In this document: piece by piece, positions 1 to 5,797 of the stretch
Layout: each line of letters begins with the position of its first letter
Position numbering within the stretch: position 1 is the stretch's first letter
IMG/VR virus record: IMGVR_UViG_3300043446_003243
Coordinates: 1 to 27,956 of that record
Reading direction: 5' to 3' (one strand)
DNA from: a virus
DNA length: 27,956 nt
Notes under the pieces: generated by a model
What the model was told of the DNA's origin: nothing
The model's database searches: none
The model's input: the letters and a program-made list of their open reading frames with translations, nothing else
Made by a program: the position numbers and the translations under genes

Positions 1-1109
1 TCGGCGGGGACGTGCGCGTCGTCCAGGCCGACCGCGACACCGGCCCGGCGGATGCCACCGTCGTCATCGCGTCCGTCCAGACCGTGGCCGCCCCGCGCTG
101 GGCCGAGCGGCTGCCGCCCGCCGACCTCGTCATCATCGACGAGTGCCACCACGCCGCGGCGCCCACCTGGGCCGCTCTCGCGGCGCGGTACGCGGACGCT
201 CGCCTGCTCGGCCTGACCGCGACCCCGCAGCGCGGCGACGGCGCCCCGCTCGGCGACGTGTTCGATGACCTCGTGGTCGGCGCCTCGATCCGTGAGCTCA
301 CGGAGGCTGGCCACCTCGTGCCGTGCCGCGTCTACGTGCCCGCCGGCGGCGAGGTCAGCGGCCGCCGCCTCGCCTGCTCGCCCCTCGAGGCGTACCGCCG
401 CCATGCCGGTGGCCAGCGCGCCGTGGTGTTTTGCGGGACCGTCGAGCACGCCAGCGAGGTCGCCGAGCGGTTCCGCGCCGACGGCGTCCCCACCGGCACC
501 GTCACCGGGTCGACGCCCGACGACGTCCGCGCCCGGACCCTCGCCGAGTTCCGCGTCGGCGAGCTCCGCGTCCTGACCAACGTCCACGTCTTGACCGAGG
601 GCTGGGACGACCCCGGCTGCGCCGTGGCCATCCTGGCCCGCAGCTGCGACGCCGCCAGCACCTACCTCCAGGCCGTCGGTCGTGTCCTGCGCCCTGCTCC
701 CGGCAAGGACCACGCGGTCCTCGTCGACCTCGCCGGCGTCGTCGAGAAGCACGGCCTGCCCGACGCCGACCGCATCTACGCGCTCACTGGCAGGGCGATC
801 AGTTCCGGGGGCCAGAGCCTGCGCCAGTGCGCCGTGTGCGGCGCCGTGTTCACTAGCGCGACGTGCCCCGAGGGCTGCGTCTCCGCGGTGCCGCCGCGGG
901 TCATCGTCGAGCAGCGCCTCGACACCGTCGCCGCGCCCACCAGGACGTTCGCCACCGAGTACGAGCTGGCCCTCGTCGCCAAGCTGTCGGGCTACTGCCA
1001 GGTCTGCCGCTCCGGCTACGGCCCCGGCACGCAGATCATGTACCGGCGCGGCCGCCGCTTCCACCCGCACCGCGCCTGCTGGCGACCCGGCTGGGAGGCC
1101 GCCGTATGA
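1..1109 (+). CDS. SF2 DEAD/DEAH-type helicase, 5' end outside the window
   Basis: This is an ATP-dependent nucleic-acid helicase or translocase of superfamily 2, cut at its N-terminus; the frame is open from base 3 and the Walker A motif must lie upstream. Visible motifs in order are DECH (bases 138-149, Walker B), TATP (216-227, motif III), a RecA-like C-terminal domain with TEGWDDP, and QAVGRVLRP (669-695), whose arginines form motif VI. After the helicase core comes a four-cysteine zinc ribbon (codons at 828, 837, 864, 876). A second CxxC with a downstream His and Cys follows (codons at 996 and 1005, then 1077). The stop overlaps the ATG of the nuclease gene, so the two are probably co-translated. 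Such helicases serve phage replication or recombination. The exact role is inferred from the neighbouring primase. An internal GTG at base 12 is not the true start. Confidence 0.9.
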   Translation, partial: GGDVRVVQADRDTGPADATVVIASVQTVAAPRWAERLPPADLVIIDECHHAAAPTWAALAARYADARLLGLTATPQRGDGAPLGDVFDDLVVGASIRELTEAGHLVPCRVYVPAGGEVSGRRLACSPLEAYRRHAGGQRAVVFCGTVEHASEVAERFRADGVPTGTVTGSTPDDVRARTLAEFRVGELRVLTNVHVLTEGWDDPGCAVAILARSCDAASTYLQAVGRVLRPAPGKDHAVLVDLAGVVEKHGLPDADRIYALTGRAISSGGQSLRQCAVCGAVFTSATCPEGCVSAVPPRVIVEQRLDTVAAPTRTFATEYELALVAKLSGYCQVCRSGYGPGTQIMYRRGRRFHPHRACWRPGWEAAV

Positions 1110-1432
1110 CCGAGCGGCAGATCCAGGACGCCATCCGCCTCGAGCTCGGCCGCGAGCGGGACTTGGTCCTCTGGCGGAACAACGTCGGCGTCGCCATCCA
1201 GAACGGCCGGCGCATCGCCTACGGCGTCGGCGGCCCCGGTGGCTCCGATCTCCTGGGCATCTTCCGCGGGCACGCGGTCGCCGTCGAGATCAAGACCCCC
1301 ACCGGGAAGCTCTCAGAGGCCCAGAAGCAGTTTTCCGCGTTGGTCGAGGCCAAGGGCGGCACCTACGTCGTGCTGCGCTCCGTCGAGGACGCGCGGCTGT
1401 GGATTGCGAAGATGAAGGAGACCACGCCGTGA
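1106..1432 (+). CDS. VRR-NUC family nuclease
   Basis: This 108-aa protein belongs to the VRR-NUC domain family of PD-(D/E)xK endonucleases, often encoded near phage helicases and primases. Visible family signatures are an N-terminal helix with a TERQIQDAIR-like opening, an RNNVG segment, GGPGGSDLLGI (the catalytic Asp), then AVEIKTPTGKLSEAQKQF containing the E-x-K pair, and a C-terminal helix with YVVLRSVEDA. The length is typical of a stand-alone VRR-NUC protein. The ATG is chosen because it overlaps the helicase stop (ATGA) and begins exactly at the conserved domain; a longer open frame upstream is a shadow. The stop overlaps the GTG of the primase gene. It probably acts on structured DNA during replication or recombination. 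The substrate is not shown by the sequence. Confidence 0.9.
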   Translation: MTERQIQDAIRLELGRERDLVLWRNNVGVAIQNGRRIAYGVGGPGGSDLLGIFRGHAVAVEIKTPTGKLSEAQKQFSALVEAKGGTYVVLRSVEDARLWIAKMKETTP

Positions 1433-3555
1433 TCCCTCAGCTCAGCACGGACCGGCCGCTGGTCGTTTCCAAGTTCTCCTCGCTGTTCGTCACCGAGGTC
1501 GCCGAGGTCATCCAGACGACCATCGACGCCTGGTTGCGGCACCTGCTCATCGAGCCCGGCGACGAATGGGCCGGGCAAAGCCACAGCGGCTGGTCTCCCG
1601 TCGAGTTTGAGCCGAGCAAGCGGTCCCGGGAGAACGTCAAGCGCGTCTACCTCCTGGTCCTCGACTACGACAAGGGCGCCGAGTGGAACAAGCTGGCCGA
1701 GTACTGGCGCGAGTTCCGCTGCACGCTCTACACGACCAAGAGCCACGGCCGGGACGGAGTCGAGCGGCTGCGCGTCGTCGTCGGGCTGACTCGGCCCGTG
1801 TCCGCTGAGGAGTACGCGCGCGTCTGGGAGTGGGGCGCCCGGGTCAGCCCCTGCCCTGCCGACAAGCAGACCAAGGACCCAAGCCGGTTCTGGTACTCGC
1901 CGACGTTGCCCCCGGGCGGCTGGCGCGCGGAGCTGTTCGAGGGCGCGATGGTCGACCCGGACGTGGTGTTGCGGACCGCGAGGCCCGCTGTCAGGTCGGC
2001 GCCGCCGGTGACCGCCTCGAGCGACCAGCGCGTGCGGCGGGCGCGAGGGTACATCGCCAAGGTCCCGGGGGCCGTTGCGGGCTCGTCGGGCCACACGGCG
2101 ACCTTCAACGCCGTGGCCTCGGTGATGGTCGGGTTCGACCTGTCCGAAGCCGAGGCCCGGCCCATCATCGACGAGTGGAACCAGACGTGCTCGCCGCCGT
2201 GGTCGGAGAAGGACCTGGACCACAAGTTCGCCAGCGTCGCCAAGGACTGCCAGCGCCAGCGTGGTTACCTGCTCGGCGAGCGCCAGCAGCTCGACACGCG
2301 GACGTCCCCATCCCGGCAGGCGCCGCCGCTGGACGGCGAGGTCGATCACGACTGGTTCTCCATGATGCTGCTCAAGCCGGACAAGTCGGCGCGCAAGGCG
2401 CAGCGCAACGTCGAGGTCTACGTCCGCCATCACCCGGACTTCCGCGGGCGGTGGTCGCTCGACACGATGAACGGCAGCGCGTGGCTCGATGACGCGCCGG
2501 TCGACGACGAGGTCATCCACCAGGTCATCGGCGGGGTCGAGGAGAAGCTCGGGTTCACGCCGCCCCGCGAGCACGTCGTCTCGTCGATTCACGTCGCCGC
2601 CAAGGACCGGCCGTTCCACCCGGTGCGCCAGTACCTCCGGTCGCTCGACTGGGACGGGGTGCCGCGGTTGCAGACGATGGCCAGCGACTACCTCGGCAGT
2701 TCCGACCCGAAGCACGCGCAGATGGTCCGCAAGTGGATGATCAGCGCGTGCGCGCGGGTGTTGCGCCCGGGCTGCAAGGTCGACACGGCGTTGATGCTCG
2801 TGGGTGCCCAAGGCATCGGCAAGAGCACGTTCTTCAGCGTCCTGGGCGGGCAGTGGCACGCGGACACCTACATCGACATCACGTCCAAAGACGGGCTCAT
2901 CCAGCTGCACTCGACGTGGCTCTACGAGCTCAGCGAGCTGGAGAACGTCCTGAGCGGCTCGAAGGAGAGCCGGATGAAGGCGTGGATGACCAGCGCGGTG
3001 GACCTGTACCGGGCGCCCTACCAGCGGACGCTCGAGCGCAAGGCTCGGTCGTGCGTGCTCTGCGGCACGACCAACCGCAACGAGTTCTTGACCGACGACA
3101 CCGGGAGCCGCCGCTACTGGATCGTCCGGGTTCAGAGCCGGATCGACCGGCGCAAGCTGTCCGAGAACCGAGACCAGCTCTGGGCCGAGGCGGTCGCGGC
3201 TGCCGAGGCCGGCGAGTCGTGGTGGCTGGACGATGACGACGCCGCCGACCTGGAGGCGTCCAACCGCGAGTTCGCGGAGTCGGACAGCTGGTCGGAGCCG
3301 GTCATCGAGTTCCTCAAGAACCCGGCCTTGCAGCTCGTGAGCATCCACGACGTGCTTCTCAAGGCCCTCGAGGTGGACACGGCCCGGCAGGACCGGTGGG
3401 CGCAGATGAGGTGCGCTCGGCTGCTTCGGAACCTCGGGTGGTCGCGGGTGCGCCACATCCAGAAGGGGCACCGGGAGTGGCGGTACCGCCGCCCCAACGA
3501 AACGAGCGACGGTCGGGGCTCAAACGAAACGGAGGTTGGGGCCGATGATGAGTGA
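1429..3555 (+). CDS. Primase-helicase: AEP-like N-terminus with VirE-family ATPase
   Basis: This 708-aa protein looks like a fused primase and replicative helicase. Residues about 73-155 have the pattern of an archaeo-eukaryotic-primase-like fold: LDYD (D79, D81), YTTKSH (H106), RLRVVV, then an Asp-rich segment ending in FWYSP. Residues about 203-285 look like a PriCT-type helical linker. The C-terminal half is a Virulence-associated E (D5-like, SF3-related) ATPase. It has Walker A GAQGIGKST (residues 459-467, K465), Walker B-like ELSELE (500-505), sensor TTN (547-549) and GSRRYW (559-564). The GTG start overlaps the upstream stop as GTGA and sits where the domain begins; an open frame back to 682 is a shadow of the two preceding genes. 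The tail contains NET twice, encoded by two copies of AACGAAACG, and runs into the GAGGTTGGGG repeat block. It probably initiates phage DNA replication. Confidence 0.88.
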   Translation: MIPQLSTDRPLVVSKFSSLFVTEVAEVIQTTIDAWLRHLLIEPGDEWAGQSHSGWSPVEFEPSKRSRENVKRVYLLVLDYDKGAEWNKLAEYWREFRCTLYTTKSHGRDGVERLRVVVGLTRPVSAEEYARVWEWGARVSPCPADKQTKDPSRFWYSPTLPPGGWRAELFEGAMVDPDVVLRTARPAVRSAPPVTASSDQRVRRARGYIAKVPGAVAGSSGHTATFNAVASVMVGFDLSEAEARPIIDEWNQTCSPPWSEKDLDHKFASVAKDCQRQRGYLLGERQQLDTRTSPSRQAPPLDGEVDHDWFSMMLLKPDKSARKAQRNVEVYVRHHPDFRGRWSLDTMNGSAWLDDAPVDDEVIHQVIGGVEEKLGFTPPREHVVSSIHVAAKDRPFHPVRQYLRSLDWDGVPRLQTMASDYLGSSDPKHAQMVRKWMISACARVLRPGCKVDTALMLVGAQGIGKSTFFSVLGGQWHADTYIDITSKDGLIQLHSTWLYELSELENVLSGSKESRMKAWMTSAVDLYRAPYQRTLERKARSCVLCGTTNRNEFLTDDTGSRRYWIVRVQSRIDRRKLSENRDQLWAEAVAAAEAGESWWLDDDDAADLEASNREFAESDSWSEPVIEFLKNPALQLVSIHDVLLKALEVDTARQDRWAQMRCARLLRNLGWSRVRHIQKGHREWRYRRPNETSDGRGSNETEVGADDE

Positions 3556-3759
3556 CAACGTCTGCCCCAACCACGAGGTTGGGGAACCCCAAGCGAGCGG
3601 CGCAGGTTGGGGCGCATCGCAAGCCACCGGAATCGTTGGCGACACTGACCAACGCCCCATCCGCCCTATCCTCTCTCTCTCACTTCTAAAGGGGAATAGT
3701 AATAGGGGAGAGAGGGGGGGGATGTGGAGGTTGGGAGGATGTTCCGAAAGAGGTTGGGG
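3532..3759 (+). repeat. GAGGTTGGGG direct-repeat block (iteron-like)
   Basis: The 10-mer GAGGTTGGGG occurs exactly at 3532-3541, 3575-3584 and 3750-3759. Near copies are CAGGTTGGGG at 3603-3612 and GAGGTTGGGA at 3727-3736. An inverted copy CCCCAACC lies at 3565-3572 and a partial one (CCCCAAC) at 3492-3498. The copies fall in different codon phases relative to both overlapping reading frames, so the repeat is a DNA or RNA feature rather than a protein repeat. The block directly follows the primase-helicase gene. It may be a replication origin or a protein-binding array (inference). Confidence 0.75.
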
Positions 3760-3784
3760 CGGATGGGGCGGTGAGGCGCCATGA
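3545..3784 (+). CDS. Doubtful 79-aa ORF across the repeat region
   Basis: An open frame starts with two adjacent ATG codons inside the primase stop region and ends in a TGA that overlaps the ATG of the next gene. Those overlaps resemble genuine junctions elsewhere in the window. The peptide is low-complexity, rich in Gly, Trp, Arg and Ser, with no recognisable domain. Its composition is dictated by the GGTTGGGG repeats and the CT/GA hairpin underneath. No clear Shine-Dalgarno sequence precedes it apart from the repeat at 3532-3541 itself. I think this stretch is more likely a structured non-coding element whose lack of stops is incidental, but a small translated gene cannot be excluded. Confidence 0.2.
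   Translation: MMSDNVCPNHEVGEPQASGAGWGASQATGIVGDTDQRPIRPILSLSLLKGNSNRGERGGMWRLGGCSERGWGGWGGEAP
3565..3584 (+). repeat. Perfect hairpin made of two opposed repeat copies
   Basis: CCCCAACC, a 4-nt spacer ACGA, and GGTTGGGG form an 8-bp perfect stem. The downstream bases are AACCCC rather than a T run, so it does not look like an intrinsic terminator. It lies 10 bases after the primase stop codon. Confidence 0.75.
3653..3770 (+). repeat. 14-bp perfect inverted repeat around a CT/GA hairpin
   Basis: CGCCCCATCCGCCC at 3653-3666 is the exact reverse complement of GGGCGGATGGGGCG at 3757-3770. One wobble pair and one A-T pair extend the stem inward. Nested inside, CCTCTCTC (3670-3677) pairs exactly with GAGAGAGG (3708-3715). 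The strand is pyrimidine-rich on the left (3653-3687) and purine-rich on the right (3688-3770), with G runs at 3691-3694, 3705-3708 and 3714-3721 that could also form a G-quadruplex. The centre is the least GC-rich part of the neighbourhood. Its position after a primase gene suggests an origin or a structured regulatory element. Confidence 0.7.
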
Positions 3785-3960
3785 AGGTCCAGGACGTCAC
3801 CCTGACCTGCGACGGCTGCCGCGTTGCCTCGGTCACCGCCACCCTGCCCGTGGGCACGCCGCACCTGCCCGTGGTGGCCTACGCCCGCTCGCTCGGCTGG
3901 ACGGTCGACGTCGGCGCCGAGTCGCTCTGCCCGGGCTGCCGCAAGCGAAGGCGGCCGTGA
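3781..3960 (+). CDS. Small four-cysteine zinc-ribbon protein
   Basis: This 59-aa protein has two CxxC knuckles, CDGC near residues 10-13 and CPGC near residues 51-54, separated by about 37 residues, and a basic C-terminus (RKRRRP). This is the layout of a minimal zinc ribbon, a fold common in small phage proteins that bind nucleic acid or protein. A G-rich tract upstream (GGGGCGGTGAGG) could serve as ribosome-binding site for the ATG at 3781. Its stop overlaps the GTG of the next gene as GTGA. The function is unknown; the zinc binding is inferred from the cysteine pattern. Confidence 0.65.
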   Translation: MKVQDVTLTCDGCRVASVTATLPVGTPHLPVVAYARSLGWTVDVGAESLCPGCRKRRRP

Positions 3961-4193
3961 CCTGCCCGCACAGCCTCCGCTGGGACTCGGGATGGTGCTC
4001 GCAGTGCGCCGGAATCGTCGTGCCGCGGATCATCGGGACTGGCTACGAGCCCGGCGACGAGGGCCGCGTCGGCGCTCGGGTCGCGCGGCGGATGGCTCGC
4101 GCCGGGCGTCGCGGCGGCCGGCGAGCTCGAGGCGTGACCGTGCGCTGTTCGAGCTGCGGCCAGCTCGGGCACCGGAGCAGTGGCTGCCGTTGA
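3957..4193 (+). CDS. Small protein with C-terminal CCHC zinc knuckle
   Basis: This 78-aa protein starts at GTG and overlaps the previous stop by 4 nt. The N-terminus carries cysteines in the arrangement CPHS...WCSQC. The middle is strongly basic, with many Arg in residues 40-62. The C-terminus ends with CSSCGQLGHRSSGC, an exact CX2CX4HX4C zinc knuckle of the type that binds single-stranded nucleic acid in retroviral nucleocapsid and related proteins. The combination suggests a nucleic-acid-binding mini-protein. A shorter product starting at an internal GTG (4135) would contain only the knuckle. I do not know a named homologue, and the role in the phage is open. Confidence 0.65.
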   Translation: MTCPHSLRWDSGWCSQCAGIVVPRIIGTGYEPGDEGRVGARVARRMARAGRRGGRRARGVTVRCSSCGQLGHRSSGCR

Positions 4194-4247
4194 CTTTCGC
4201 AACGCCCAGCAGCAGGACGAGAGGGGCGGGGGTCCGGCCCGCGGACG

Positions 4248-4622
4248 ATGAGCGCGCAGCGCAACCAGAGAATCGACGCCGAGCTCGACCGCTACCTCGC
4301 CCTCGCCGAGCGCCTGGGCAAGCGGCTCGGCGACACCCTCGACGTCGACGTCAACGAGAACGGCACGCCGTCCCGGGACTGGGCGCGCTGCTACGGCAAC
4401 TACCGCCAGGGCATGATGTCGCTCGTCCAGGAGCGCCGCGAGTCGCAGCGGCTGGCACTCCAAGCGCAGGCGGCGGGCGTCCCGGTGCTCAGCGACGCCG
4501 AGTACGAGGCCCAGCTCAAGCTCCTGACGGCTGAGGTCCTCCGCGAGCTGCCGGTGGACGAGCTCGCGCCGGCGCTCGCCGCTCGCGGCATCGTCATCGA
4601 GACCGACCTGGAGGACGAGTGA
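4248..4622 (+). CDS. Hypothetical protein, 124 aa (small terminase candidate)
   Basis: The ATG at 4248 follows a purine-rich ribosome-binding region (GAGGGGCGGGGG, about 4220-4231). The product is predominantly helical and charged. It has an N-terminal helix with regularly spaced Glu, Arg and Leu, a central segment rich in Trp, Tyr and Arg (about residues 43-60), and an acidic C-terminus ending EDLEDE-like. I do not recognise the family. Its size, helical character and position a few genes before the large terminase make the small terminase subunit one possibility, but no helix-turn-helix is clear enough to claim it. The 54 bases before it carry no supported gene. Confidence 0.6.
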   Translation: MSAQRNQRIDAELDRYLALAERLGKRLGDTLDVDVNENGTPSRDWARCYGNYRQGMMSLVQERRESQRLALQAQAAGVPVLSDAEYEAQLKLLTAEVLRELPVDELAPALAARGIVIETDLEDE

Positions 4623-5053
4623 GGCCGCGGGTCGTCCTGCGGCAGCCCCGGCCGACGGACCAGGGCTATGTGGCCAGCACCTGGGTTCATAGCTCGGCCG
4701 GCACCGGCGGGCGGCCTATCGGCCAGCGCCCGGTGGCCCGCCAGCTCGCCGACCTCGTCGACAAGATCATCAACCGGCGGGACACCCGGCTCGTCATCGC
4801 CGCGTCGTCCGTCGACCTGGACCACGTCATCGGCTGGCTCGCCCACGTCCACCCGTCGCCGGTGCCCTGCGTCCACTACGCCTACGTCCGCTCGGCCGAC
4901 CGCCGACGCGGCATCGCCAGCCGGATGCTTGAGCACGCCGGCGTCGCCCGCGACCGGGCTGCCGTCTGGACCTGCGAGGGGCCGTCCCTCGCCCACCTCG
5001 CCGCGCGCTACCCGGCCGCGGTCCACCTGCCACTCACGGAGTTCCTCGCATGA
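4619..5053 (+). CDS. GNAT-family N-acetyltransferase
   Basis: This 144-aa protein begins at GTG in a GTGA overlap with the preceding stop. The central part VHYAYVRSADRRRGIASRML matches GNAT motif A: a beta-strand, then the acetyl-CoA pyrophosphate-binding loop R-x-x-G-x-A (R95, G98, A100) and a helix. The preceding strands (VIAASSV, then VIGWLAHV) and the overall size are typical. GNAT enzymes move an acetyl group from acetyl-CoA to an amine; the substrate here cannot be deduced. The stop overlaps the ATG of the GroES-like gene. In phages, acetyltransferases can modify host proteins or protect phage components. Which of these applies here is unknown. Confidence 0.75.
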   Translation: MRPRVVLRQPRPTDQGYVASTWVHSSAGTGGRPIGQRPVARQLADLVDKIINRRDTRLVIAASSVDLDHVIGWLAHVHPSPVPCVHYAYVRSADRRRGIASRMLEHAGVARDRAAVWTCEGPSLAHLAARYPAAVHLPLTEFLA

Positions 5054-5397
5054 GCATCGAGCCAATCGGTAGCCGCGTCCTGGTACGGGTCGTCGGCGAG
5101 TCCAACCGCACCCGCGGCGGCCTGGTCATCCCGGAGATGGCCCTCGACAACACGCCGTGGCTACGCGGCGAGGTCGTCGCCGCCGGCCCCGGCAGCTACA
5201 GCGCCGAAGGCCGCTTCATCCCCATCACGGTCGGCGTCGGCGACGTCGTCGTGTTCTTCCGCAGCCAGGACGGCCGCCAGATTGTCGTCCCCGGCGAGGA
5301 CGGCGAGGACCTCCTGCTCATCCAAGAGGGCTACATCTGCGGCAAGGTCGTCGGCAAGCCGGAGTCCCCCATCGTCACGCTCGGGGTGTCCCCGTGA
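5050..5397 (+). CDS. GroES-like co-chaperonin
   Basis: This 115-aa protein matches the Cpn10/GroES pattern along most of its length. It opens with IEPIGSRVLVRV, then carries a flexible segment with GGLVIP (L25-V26-I27 in the place of the hydrophobic tripeptide that contacts GroEL). It continues with GEVVAAGPG, a loop, VGVGDVVVF, and EDLLLIQEGYICGKVV as the closing strands. It is about 20 residues longer than E. coli GroES because of a longer loop near residues 47-60 and a C-terminal tail. No GroEL is visible, so it would have to work with the host chaperonin, like T4 gp31. The likely client is the phage capsid protein, which is an inference. Confidence 0.88.
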   Translation: MSIEPIGSRVLVRVVGESNRTRGGLVIPEMALDNTPWLRGEVVAAGPGSYSAEGRFIPITVGVGDVVVFFRSQDGRQIVVPGEDGEDLLLIQEGYICGKVVGKPESPIVTLGVSP

Positions 5398-5624
5398 TCA
5401 CGCTGGTCGCCTTCGCCAAGCCGGTCACCATCGGCGGCCACGGCCGCGACGGCTGGAGCGCCGCCGGCTCCATCAACGGCACGAGCGCCCGGGCCGACGA
5501 GGGCATCGTAGTGGCCCACGAGGACAAGGGCCGCGGGCTCGTGTTCACCGTCGGCCCGCTCAAGACCTTCGTGCCCTGGCAGAACATCGTCCAGGTCACC
5601 GAGCGCGTGGAGCCGAAGAAGTGA
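5394..5624 (+). CDS. Hypothetical protein, 76 aa
   Basis: This small protein starts at GTG in a GTGA overlap with the GroES-like gene and ends in a GTGA overlap with the next gene. The sequence alternates short beta-like stretches (ITLVAFA, LVFTVGPL, FVPWQNIVQV) with Gly-rich turns, which suggests a small beta barrel. No cysteine, signal or transmembrane segment is visible and I recognise no family. Its tight coupling on both sides supports a real gene. A longer open frame extending upstream to 5157 is a shadow of the GroES-like gene. Confidence 0.6.
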   Translation: MITLVAFAKPVTIGGHGRDGWSAAGSINGTSARADEGIVVAHEDKGRGLVFTVGPLKTFVPWQNIVQVTERVEPKK

Positions 5625-5797
5625 CCTCCGAGCTCGTCCAGGCGTTCGCCACCGCCGCCCGCGAGCTCCACGCCGCCCATGCGGCGATTGCGGCGCCGGC
5701 CCAGCGGCTGCGCGACGCCGAGCTGGCCTACCGGGCTGCGGTCGAGGCGCTCAGCCGGGCCGCGACGTCGTCCCCGGCCGAGGATGACGGAGGCTGA
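5621..5797 (+). CDS. Hypothetical helical protein, 58 aa
   Basis: A GTG start in a GTGA overlap gives a short Ala-rich, helix-forming protein with regularly spaced Leu, Arg and Glu (residues about 3-45) and an acidic tail. The stop lies 14 bases inside the terminase gene. It could be a small coiled-coil oligomer. I cannot assign a family. A small terminase subunit is conceivable from position alone but is not supported by any motif. Confidence 0.5.
   Translation: MTSELVQAFATAARELHAAHAAIAAPAQRLRDAELAYRAAVEALSRAATSSPAEDDGG

Noticed and set aside
682-1428. In-frame 5' extension of the primase-helicase gene
   Set aside because: It overlaps the helicase and VRR-NUC genes in another frame and reads as Arg/Ser/Pro/Ala low complexity; the GTG at 1429 sits in a GTGA overlap at the start of the conserved part.
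1363-3471. 702-aa open frame on the - strand opposite the primase-helicase gene
   Set aside because: It is exactly antiparallel to a gene with clear motifs, has low-complexity Arg/Leu/Val/Pro composition, no domain, and is expected by chance in such GC-rich DNA.
3565-3584. Intrinsic transcription terminator
   Set aside because: The stem is strong, but AACCCC follows rather than a run of T.
3636-3703. Sigma-70-like promoter in the intergenic region (TTGGCG with TATCCT or TAGTAAT)
   Set aside because: The spacing between the possible -35 and either -10 is far from 17 bp (TTGGCG to TATCCT is 25 bp), so no promoter can be supported.
4180-4251. 23-codon frame from GTG 4180 with an ATGA overlap to the next gene
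   Set aside because: The only candidate ribosome-binding site (GGAG at 4174-4177) is two bases away, too close, and the peptide is low-complexity; not enough to call a gene.
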